Source: Myxococcota bacterium (lineage in GTDB: Bacteria > Myxococcota_A > UBA796 > UBA2385). From it: a stretch of DNA of 64,000 nt. The notes under the pieces are model-generated. The model did not search any database. It had not been told where the DNA came from and worked only from the letters and a program-made list of their open reading frames with translations. Shown one piece after another: positions 1-8,600 of the stretch. The translations under genes and the position numbers were made by a program. The stretch spans positions 1-64,000 of the forward strand of contig JAKLKF010000010.1 in the NCBI GenBank assembly GCA_023150805.1, written 5' to 3'. Positions within the stretch are counted from its first letter, which is position 1; every line of letters starts with the position of its first letter.

Positions 1-175
1 GCCGCCGCCGTCGCCGCCACCCCCGTCGCCGCCGCCGCCGTCGCCGCCACCCCCGTCGCCGCCGCCGCCGTCGCCGCCGCCGCCATCCCCCGAGGTCCCG
101 CCGTCGGTGGTGCCGCCGTCGGTGGTGCCGCCGTCGGTCGTGCCGCCGTCGGTCGTGCCACCGTCCCCGGTGGTG
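1..175. repeat. In-frame 15-bp repeats encoding the lipoprotein linker
   Basis: Two short tandem arrays lie inside the partial lipoprotein gene. Positions 1-90 hold 15-bp units encoding GGGGD, and about 103-175 hold 15-bp units encoding TDGGT. Copies differ by one or two bases. Changes in copy number would keep the reading frame and only alter linker length. Confidence 0.7.
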
Positions 176-258
176 CCCGTGTCGTCTTCGAGGTTGGGGT
201 CGATCTTGCTGCCGCAGGCGACCAGCAGCACAGGGAGGAGGAGGGCGAGTGCGCGCAT
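1..258 (-). CDS. Asp/Gly-rich surface lipoprotein, N-terminal part only
   Basis: The gene starts at ATG 258-256 and its C-terminal part lies beyond position 1. The first 15 residues form a lipoprotein signal peptide with the lipobox LVAC, so the mature protein should begin at Cys15 and be lipid-anchored. After about ten residues (GSKIDPNLEDD) it becomes a pure linker: five TDGG-type units followed by GGGGD units to the window edge. The same anchor-plus-linker design recurs in the lipoproteins starting at 22440 and 51819. Such linkers are common in myxobacterial surface proteins and probably space a folded domain away from the membrane. The functional domain is not visible, so no role can be given. 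Confidence 0.75.
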   Translation of the reverse strand, partial: MRALALLLPVLLVACGSKIDPNLEDDTGTTGDGGTTDGGTTDGGTTDGGTTDGGTSGDGGGGDGGGGDGGGGDGGGGDGGGGDGGG

Positions 259-474
259 CGGGGCTCCGAAGGATGGTGCCTCGACGGCCGGTCGAGGCGA
301 GGGCCCTGCCAGGGTATGCGGGCCCCCACCGGTCCGCCACGCAGGTGGCGGCGTGCGCGGCGGCTTTCACCTGCTCGTCGCGCGCCCGGTGGGGGCCCGG
401 TCCCCTCCCGCCCGGAGCCCGGCTGCCTGCTCCATCGGCCGGGCGCGGCCCGTCGGCCCCGTCGAGGCCGGGCC

Positions 475-1203
475 GTGACCAGCGGTTACACCGCGGCGGT
501 GCCGACCACCCCGACCCGACCCGACCTCGCCGCCATCTTCGACCTGGACGGCCTGCTCATCGACAGCGAGCCCATCTGGGTCCAGGCCGAGGTCGAGGTG
601 CTGGGCGCCCTGGGCGTGCCCCTGGTCGAGGCCGACTGCGCCCGCACCACCGGGCTGCGCATCGACGAGGTGGTGGCCTGGTGGTCCGAGCGCCACCCCT
701 GGACCGGACCCGGCGTGCCGGAGGTGGCCGAGCGCATCGTCGCCGTCGTGGAGCGGCGGATGCGAGCCGAGGGGCAGCCGCGGGAGGGGGCCTGCGAGGC
801 GGTCGCGCGGCTGGCCAGCTTCGGCCCGCGCCTGGGGCTGGCCTCGTCGTCCCCGCGGCGGCTCATCGAGGTGGCGCTGGACCGCCTGGGCCTGGCCGAC
901 GCCTTCGAGGTGGTCGCCTCGGGCCAGGACCAGCCCCTGGGCAAGCCCCACCCTGGCGTCTACCTCGCCGCGGCCGCCGCCCTGGGCCTGCCGCCGACCC
1001 GCTGCGTCGCCGTCGAGGACTCGGTGAACGGCCTGGTCGCCGCGGCCGCTGCCCGCATGGCCTGCATCGTCGTGCCGGCCCCGATCCACCTGGGGGACCC
1101 GCGCCTGGGGCTGGCCGACCTGGTGCTGCCGGGCCTGCCGGCGCTGACCCGGGGCGCGTGGGATCGGCTGCTGGCCCGCCGCGGCCTCAGCGCGTCGCCG
1201 TGA
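475..1203 (+). CDS. HAD-superfamily phosphatase (beta-phosphoglucomutase/HxpB-like)
   Basis: Cytosolic haloacid-dehalogenase phosphatase of the beta-phosphoglucomutase subgroup. It probably dephosphorylates a small sugar or sugar-alcohol phosphate; the run DLDGLLIDSEP resembles hexitol phosphatase HxpB. Visible motifs are the nucleophile pair FDLDG (Asp23/Asp25), motif II LASSSP, the motif III lysine in LGKPHP, and motif IV VEDSVNG. A helical cap lies between motifs I and II. GTG 475 was chosen because it sits just before the first strand; GTG 499 is equally possible, and an upstream ATG at 316 would add a low-complexity, Arg/Pro-rich tail unlike the family. The last 17 bases overlap the tail of the convergent gene ending at 1187. 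Substrate not predictable. Confidence 0.82.
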   Translation: MTSGYTAAVPTTPTRPDLAAIFDLDGLLIDSEPIWVQAEVEVLGALGVPLVEADCARTTGLRIDEVVAWWSERHPWTGPGVPEVAERIVAVVERRMRAEGQPREGACEAVARLASFGPRLGLASSSPRRLIEVALDRLGLADAFEVVASGQDQPLGKPHPGVYLAAAAALGLPPTRCVAVEDSVNGLVAAAAARMACIVVPAPIHLGDPRLGLADLVLPGLPALTRGAWDRLLARRGLSASP

Positions 1204-3655
1204 AGTCCCAGGAGGTCGTGACGCAGTCGAAGCACCACAGGCCGCCGGAGAACTCGGCGGTCAGCGTGCCCTCCAGCGTGGTCTCGTCGACGAAGGTGCC
1301 CTCGACCGTGTAGGTCTCGGTGCAGCTTCCGTACTCGGAGCGGCTGACCTCGAAGGTCGTCTCGCCGGTGAAGACGCCGTCGAGCACGCCGGGGATGCCC
1401 GAGCCGCTGCTGGTCAGGCTGATGTCCGGGGCGTCCTCGTCCACCACCCAGTACCGGAAGCTCATGCTGACCATGCCCAGCGCGCAGTCCTCGCTCAGCG
1501 TGCGCCCCATGTCCCAGGTGCCGCTGTAGTCGATGTCGTCGGTCAGGATGGTCACCGTGTCGCTGGCCGAGGGGCCGGAGACCTCGCCGTCGTCGGGGGT
1601 CACGGTGCAGGTCCACTCCTCGCCCGCCAGCGTGTCCTCGCCCCGGACGGTGTCCCCGTGCAGCACGTGCGAGGTGGCGTCGGCGAAGGCGACCCCGTCG
1701 ACCTCCCACTCGACGAAGTAGGCCAGCGCGTCGCCGTCGGCGTCGGTGGCGGGCGTGGCCACCGCGCAGAACAGCTCGTCCTCGCCCTCCAGCGGCGCCT
1801 CGGGGTCGATCTCGACCACCGGCGCGGTGGGCGGGCTGTTCTGCACGGTGAGGGTCGAGGACGACAGCGGCGTGCCGCTGTCGGTGCCGTCGTCGGGGGT
1901 GACGGTGACCATGACGGTCTGGCCCTTGTCGAACCACGTGGCGCCCGACAGGCTGCTGCCGGTCGCGGAGACGGCGCTGCCGTCGACCCGCCAGGCGTAG
2001 GAGAGCGAGACGGCGTCGCCGTCGGCGTCAGACGCGCTGGCGTTGGCCGTGGCGGTGTCGCCGGTGAACAGGCTGGTGGGCGTCAGCGAGGCGCTGATCA
2101 TCACCGGCGGCGTGTTGCCGATCTCGACCTCGGCCGACCCCGAGGGGCCGGACGTGTGCCCGTCGTGGGGCGTGACCACCACCCGCCAGGTCTGCCCCCG
2201 GCTGGTGGCCGAGGCGTCGACCGCGGTGTCGGTCCAGGCCGTCATCTCCACGCCGTCGCGATACCAGGCGTAGCCATAGCGGACCGGGTCTCCCTCGGGG
2301 TCCGTCGACGCCGCCTCGATGATGACGCCGACGTCGTCGTCGGTGCGCGGCGAGGTGGGGCTGATCGACACGGTGGGCGCGGTGGGCGGCTGGTTGACGA
2401 CGAGGGTGCGCGTGGCGCTGGCCGACAGGTCGGTGCCGTCCGTCGCCGAGAGGGTGACCAGGTGGGTGCCGGCGGACAGCGCGGCCGTCGAGAAGGTGGT
2501 GCGGCCCGAGGAGTCGGCCCCGGCGGAGGAGAGCGCCCCGTCCAGCGACGAGGACCACTGCAGGTCCAGCGCGGTGGGAGCTTCCTCGCCGTCGCTGACC
2601 GTTCCCTGGAAGGTGGTGCTGGCCCCCAGGTTCACGACCTCGCCCTCGGCCGGCAGGTCGATGCGCACCTGGGGCACCGAGCCCACCGTCCAGCTCCGGG
2701 CGTCGGTGCAGGTGGCGCCCAGCTCGTCGGTCACCGTCATGCCCAGCGTGTGCACCCCGGTCGACAGGCCCGGCCAGGCCAGGCTCACGCTGCCGTCGCT
2801 GGTGGGCGTCTGCGGCGTGCCCACCGCCCCGTCCAGGCTGCTGCTGAACTGGACCACCAGGCTGTCCGCGGGCTGGTCGGCGTCGCCCACCGTGCCCGAG
2901 AGCCCCACCGAGCTGCCGCTGGCCGCCGCGCCGCCCTCGACGGGGCCGGTCATGGCGCAGGTCGGCGCGCTGTTCGGCGGCCCGACCGTGATCACGACCT
3001 GGTCGGCGCCGCTCTTGCCCGACCGATCCGTCACCGTCAGCGTGATCGCGTGCTGGCCGGCCGACAGGGTGCCCGAGGTGGTCACCAGGCCCGAGCTGTC
3101 GGGCGCCCCGGCCAGCGCCAGCGCCCCGTCCAGGCTGCTCTGCCACGCCAGGACCAGGTCCTCGGGCGCGTCCTCGGCGTCGGCCACCGTCGCCTGGAAG
3201 CTGACCAGCCGGTCGCTGTAGTAGCGCTCGCTGTCGGTGGGCAGCAGGATCTCGGCGGTCGGCGGCGCCGTGGGCAGCAGCGTCAGCGTGACCGAGGCGC
3301 TGTCGGCCGCGTCGTCGGGGTCCCGCACCTCCAGGGTCAGCTTGTCCTGCCCCGGCGCCGGCGTGAGCGTGCAGGTCGTCAGCCCGTCCTCGCCGGGCGC
3401 AGCCTCCGGGCAGGCGACCTGGTCGCCCAGGTACCAGGTGGCGCGCAGCTCTTCCGCGGCGTGGTTGGGGTCGCTGGCCGCGCCGCGCACGGTGATCTCG
3501 TAGCCCTCCTGCACCTCGTCGCCGTCCAGGTGGCTGGTGATGCTGGCCTCGGGGGGCGAGTTGAAGCGACCCAGGGACTGGTCGTTGCAGGCCAGGCCCA
3601 GCGGCAACGGCGAGAGCAGGGCGAGGAGCAGGGGCGAGGGGGCACCGGCGCGCAT
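1187..3655 (-). CDS. Large secreted lipoprotein with tandem Ig/PKD-like repeats
   Basis: An 822-residue protein. The chosen ATG (3655-3653) is preceded by GGAGT and gives a signal peptide ending in the lipobox LGLAC, so the protein should be a surface or outer-membrane lipoprotein. The mature part is a chain of about seven to eight beta-rich domains of 80-100 residues, each opening with phrases such as PPTAPTVSI and containing DADGDAVSLSYAW-like strands, typical of PKD/cadherin-like folds in myxobacterial surface proteins. The last 120 residues differ, with a lipocalin-like run of alternating strands (SGTWDMGR, VEGTFVDETTLEGTL) and a few cysteines. It probably acts in adhesion or surface scaffolding; no catalytic motif is visible. 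Its 3' end overlaps the convergent HAD gene by 17 bp. Confidence 0.75.
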   Translation of the reverse strand: MRAGAPSPLLLALLSPLPLGLACNDQSLGRFNSPPEASITSHLDGDEVQEGYEITVRGAASDPNHAAEELRATWYLGDQVACPEAAPGEDGLTTCTLTPAPGQDKLTLEVRDPDDAADSASVTLTLLPTAPPTAEILLPTDSERYYSDRLVSFQATVADAEDAPEDLVLAWQSSLDGALALAGAPDSSGLVTTSGTLSAGQHAITLTVTDRSGKSGADQVVITVGPPNSAPTCAMTGPVEGGAAASGSSVGLSGTVGDADQPADSLVVQFSSSLDGAVGTPQTPTSDGSVSLAWPGLSTGVHTLGMTVTDELGATCTDARSWTVGSVPQVRIDLPAEGEVVNLGASTTFQGTVSDGEEAPTALDLQWSSSLDGALSSAGADSSGRTTFSTAALSAGTHLVTLSATDGTDLSASATRTLVVNQPPTAPTVSISPTSPRTDDDVGVIIEAASTDPEGDPVRYGYAWYRDGVEMTAWTDTAVDASATSRGQTWRVVVTPHDGHTSGPSGSAEVEIGNTPPVMISASLTPTSLFTGDTATANASASDADGDAVSLSYAWRVDGSAVSATGSSLSGATWFDKGQTVMVTVTPDDGTDSGTPLSSSTLTVQNSPPTAPVVEIDPEAPLEGEDELFCAVATPATDADGDALAYFVEWEVDGVAFADATSHVLHGDTVRGEDTLAGEEWTCTVTPDDGEVSGPSASDTVTILTDDIDYSGTWDMGRTLSEDCALGMVSMSFRYWVVDEDAPDISLTSSGSGIPGVLDGVFTGETTFEVSRSEYGSCTETYTVEGTFVDETTLEGTLTAEFSGGLWCFDCVTTSWDFTATR

Positions 3656-3726
3656 GGGCACTCCGTGGGACTTGGGGGACGGTAGCACCGGCGAGGGGCG
3701 GCTCCGCGCGCGGGAGGGCGGGGGCC

Positions 3727-3755
3727 TTGCCCTCAATCAAATGATTGTTTATGTT
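3727..3755 (+). promoter_or_regulatory. Sigma-70-like promoter with palindromic operator in the spacer
   Basis: TTGCCC (3727-3732) and TATGTT (3750-3755) are separated by exactly 17 bases. The spacer carries an inverted repeat with 6-bp arms, CAATCA-AA-TGATTG (3734-3747). This is a rare AT-rich island in a very GC-rich region and lies 23 bases before the ATG at 3778. A repressor bound there would block RNA polymerase, so regulation of the dioxygenase gene by a dimeric regulator is likely. The regulator is not identified. Confidence 0.5.
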
Positions 3756-3777
3756 GGGAACAGCCCTCGGAGTCGCC

Positions 3778-4785
3778 ATGTCCTCTGCCCCTGCCGCCCT
3801 GCTGGACGCGGGCCTCGCCCCCGCCACGACCCCGCGTCACCCGCCGCGGCTGGCCGCCGACGACCTGCCGCCGCCGCCCCTGGACGAGGCGGAGCTGCTG
3901 GACCTCGCGCCCGCCCAGGCCGCCGAGCGGGCCGCCGCCCTGCCCCTGTCGACCCGCTTCCGGCTGCGGGCCGAGATCACCCCGGTCCAGCAGGCCTTCC
4001 TGGACCGCCACGGCTTCATCCTGTTCGACCGGGTCGCCAGCCGGGTCGAGGTCGACACCATCCTGGCCGAGGTCGACCGCGCCGAGGCCGAGCTGCTGCG
4101 CTCCGGCCAGCGCAAGGTCTTCGGCGTGCCCGTGTGGTTCGGCACCGATCCCGACGGCCAGCCCTACCTGCAGCGCATGGGCTTCACCAGCGTGCTCTCG
4201 CCCTTCCTGGCCCGCTTCGTCCGGCACGGGCGCTTCGAGCCCGTGCGCAAGCTGATCGGGCAGGACGCGCGCATCGGCGACAAGGAGAAGGACGGCGTCG
4301 TCTTCAACCGCTACGTGCGGGCCGAGGGCAGCCTGCGGCCGGACCTGGCCTGGCACACCGACGCCCTGCGCGACCTGTTCTACAACCGCCGGATGCCGGG
4401 CCCGATGCTCAACGTCGGCCTGCACTTCGACCGCATCCGGGCCGACGACGGCGGGCTGCGGGTGCTGCCGGGCACGCACACCCAGTCGGGCTTCTCGACC
4501 CTGTTCTCCAAGATCCACTTCGTGAGCAACCGGCCGGATCCGCGCGAGGTCGCGGTCGAGACCTGGCCCGGCGACCTGACGGTGCACGACGGGCGCATGT
4601 GGCACCGGGTCCAGGGCGCGCCGGTCACCGGCTGGGCCAGCTTGCGACGCAGCATGTACGTGCCCTATGTCTGCGACGCCTACCAGCCCAAGGGAGAGGA
4701 CAGCCCCACGCCGCTGTACATGCGCCTGTTCGACACGATCATGCGCTGGCGCCAGGCGCGGGCGCGGCGGCGGCTCCAGGGGTAG
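3778..4785 (+). CDS. Phytanoyl-CoA dioxygenase (PhyH) family Fe(II)/2-oxoglutarate enzyme
   Basis: A 335-residue non-heme iron oxygenase of the PhyH family, which hydroxylates an organic substrate using O2 and 2-oxoglutarate. The facial triad is visible as WHTD (His193, Asp195) and a distal histidine in MWHRVQGAP (His276), followed by the arginine-containing strand SLRRSMYVPYV that usually binds 2-oxoglutarate. ATG 3778 was chosen over upstream TTG 3745 and ATG 3751 because GGAG sits 6 bases before it and because the upstream starts overlap the predicted promoter. The N-terminal 50 residues are Ala/Pro-rich and poorly conserved-looking. The downstream alpha/beta hydrolase begins 11 bases after the stop, so the two are probably co-transcribed. 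The substrate is unknown; a lipid or specialised metabolite is possible. Confidence 0.82.
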   Translation: MSSAPAALLDAGLAPATTPRHPPRLAADDLPPPPLDEAELLDLAPAQAAERAAALPLSTRFRLRAEITPVQQAFLDRHGFILFDRVASRVEVDTILAEVDRAEAELLRSGQRKVFGVPVWFGTDPDGQPYLQRMGFTSVLSPFLARFVRHGRFEPVRKLIGQDARIGDKEKDGVVFNRYVRAEGSLRPDLAWHTDALRDLFYNRRMPGPMLNVGLHFDRIRADDGGLRVLPGTHTQSGFSTLFSKIHFVSNRPDPREVAVETWPGDLTVHDGRMWHRVQGAPVTGWASLRRSMYVPYVCDAYQPKGEDSPTPLYMRLFDTIMRWRQARARRRLQG

Positions 4786-4796
4786 AGCGCGGGGCC

Positions 4797-5633
<837 letters not shown>

Positions 5634-8600
5634 GTGGTGGAGGTGAGCTACCCGGTCTTCATCGCGTTCGCGGAGTCTGACGGCCTAGAGCTGGCACGCC
5701 AGCTCCGGGCGGCGCTCGCTGCGTTGGGGGTGGACGCTTTTGTCGCGAACGACTGCGCCCAGGCGGGCGGATTCTGGGACCAATCCATCCGAGAGGCGCA
5801 TCTCGGTGCCGACCTGACAGTGGTGGTGCTGACGAGGGAGCTACCTTGCCGGCCTCACCCGATGTCCGAGGTGCACCGCGCACTGCGCTGGTTCAAGGAC
5901 CGCTCCCATCGGGTGGTTCCCTGGCCTCAGGACGGCGCGACAGACAGGGACTTGTGGCCGTCTGGCCTGGAAGCTTTCCAGGCCGTCGAGGGGGCCGCCG
6001 AACTGGTCGCCGCCAAGGTCCGTGACCTCCTCCGTCCAGTGTCGTCCCCAGCAGTCACGCCATCGCCCGCTGCGCTCGACGCTGCCGCGGAGTGGCTGAC
6101 TGCGCGCTTTCCGACCCCTGCCGCGCGGCGCGCCCTGTTTCGTAGCACCGCGTTCGCCGGTCGCGAGCAGCATGCGTGGGCGGAACTGGTCCGGGCGGCG
6201 CCAATGCACCAAGTAGTCGCCTGGCTCCGGGAGAACGAAGACAATGCGGGGGAGACTGCTGGACTCATCGCTGAGTTGGAGCGCAGCGCGTCTGTCGCCC
6301 CGGGGGCTGGAACTTTCGACGACAAGCTACAGGCGCTCTTGGACCGAGGTGTCGAGGCTCTGAAGTCGGGACAACCCACACGGGCCTTGGACAGGTTTCA
6401 GGAGCTGGAGAAGCTCATAGAGGGCGACGTCGGCCAGGCAGAGTTTCGTGCCCGGGCCCTCCTCAACCAGGTCGCGGCCCTCCTCGCGCTGGGTCGGCAT
6501 GGGGAGATCGCTCCGCTCCTGGAACTTGTCGACCCGTCGGTACTCTCGAGCGCGCGGGCCCGCGAGAACTACGGACGCTTCCTCGTGGCGGCGGAGCAGT
6601 GGGAGAAGGCCCAGACGGTGGCCGATGACCTCCCGGTGGTCGGACAGCTCCTCACGCTTCGCCGAGATCGGCGTCTACCGGACGGGGACCTGGTGGACGA
6701 CGTAGATGTGCGCCTGAGCGCGGCCATCCTGCACGTCAACGAGGGTCGGTCGGAGACGGGGATCCAACTGGCGCTGGCGGTCCTCAACGATCCCGACCTG
6801 GTGGTCGATGGACGGCGCCTGGTGGCGGAGATCCTCGGGCGGGCCCTGTATCGGTCCTGGGTAGGGCTGTCCGCTGAGCAGGTCTCCGACCCGGCGGGCG
6901 TGCTGGCGCGGTTCCGTGAGCTGCTGAATGGCCACGAGGAGGAATGGGGTGAGGTGGAGTTGCTTCGTTCGCTGATCGACTTGGACCCGCCGCGTCCAGC
7001 CGAAGGGTCGGACCCGGATGAGCAGGTTCCGCCCTGGGTCATAGAACTGCGCTCCATCAGCCGGGCGGAGGAGGTGGAGCCCATTGCGCTGCGGTACCCG
7101 GGTGTGCCCGCGGTGCAGTTCGAGCTGGCGCGGGCCTGGCGCACGCTCGGGGAGCCGGCGCGAGGGCTCCCGGTCGCTCGTCGGACGTTCGCCACCCTGC
7201 CCGGTCGTGGGCAGAGGTTGGAGCTGTGCCGCTGCCTGCTCGCCGCGGACCAGCGGCAGGAGGCCCGCCTGCTGTTCGAGGGGATCGAACGGGAGCGGGA
7301 CGAGGACTGGGAGCTGTTCGTCGGCCTCTCAGTGGACGGCGAGGAGTGGGTCGAAAGGGCGACTGCATGGACGCAGGCCCGGCCGTCGGACTTCGCCTGG
7401 TTCAGCCTGGCACGAGCCGAAATGAGTCAGGGCCAGGTGGAGGAGGCTCGCCGGGCGGTCCGGCGGATGCACAATACGACATACCGAGGCCTGTCCTTGG
7501 AGGCGTTGGAACTCCTGGCGGCGGTGGCCACCGGGGGGGGCCTGGAACTGGACCGGGACCTCGCCCGCGGAGTGGCAGAAGCGCTGCGGGAGGACCATGC
7601 CGATGATGCGCGCGGCCAGTTGGTCCGCCTTCACCTGCTCATGGCTCTGGGCGACAAGGACGCGCCGCCGGTCGACTTCGCGCTGCTTGAGCAGGCCGGC
7701 CTGGCCTGGAAGGTCACCCAGGACGATCTGATCCGCCAGGTCCAGCAGCACAGAGTGGTCGGGCAGGTCCGGGACCGGCTCTGGGCGGCCGGTGGGATCT
7801 GTTTCGAGAGTTGGGCAGTCGACGCGCCTATGGGCTCCGTCGGCCTTGCTTTCGACCGCTGTGAGCTCGCCGTTCCTCCTCCCCTGCGGACCTCCCCGCC
7901 GGCGGCTTGGCAGGGCCGGAGGTGCCTGGTCGGCGCGCTGGCCGTGGAGCTGCTGGTGGCGCTGGATCTACACCAGCAGTTTGGCGAACGTGTCGCCCAG
8001 GTCGTGGTACTGGCCGATGTCTGGGAGCGTGTGATGAACGGCCCGGATGTCGTCTCACAGGTGGTCTGGGCGCGGGAGGTCGAGGACACGGCTCGGTTGT
8101 GGGCGCCGGTGGAGGGGCTCCCCACCGTCGATGCTGCGCCCGTTCCGATCGACGATGCGCCGCGCATCCGGGCCTGGCTCGGCAGCCTCGGGCGCCTTCC
8201 CGCGCAGGCGGGGGAGCTCTGGCGGCCGCCGGCAGGCGTCGTCGTCCTTGACGATGGGCTCATCTACGCCCTGGGGGCCGACCTGGAGCCCTTCCTTCGA
8301 GCCTGTCAGGAGGAGGGCATCCCGCTCGCCGTGAGCCAGCAGGCGCGGAGAAGTCGCAGCGGCCGGGCGCAGGAGATCCGACGGCAGGCTCAGGTTCTTC
8401 GCATCGCGTCGACCGCCACTCGGTGGTTCCAGAAGCTTCGGTCCGGGGGCAAGCTGACGGTGCTCCCGGTGCCCGACCCGCCTGCGCTGCCTCCGCTGCG
8501 ATCCCCTTCGTCGGCCGTGGTCAGGCTGGGCAACCGGGCCTGGGCGAGCCGAGAGGCGCTCCACGCCGAGGCGGACCTGGTCCTTGTCGCGGCAGAGCTG

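Noticed and set aside
107-1313. Several long open frames over the lipoprotein linker and the HAD gene
   Set aside because: They are Arg/Pro/Gly-rich shadows created by the extreme GC content; the HAD frame on plus and the lipoprotein frames on minus carry all recognisable motifs.
1658-3685. Long plus-strand frame opposite the Ig-like lipoprotein
   Set aside because: Its product is Arg/Gly/Val/His low-complexity with no domain; the minus strand has a signal peptide, lipobox and repeated domains.
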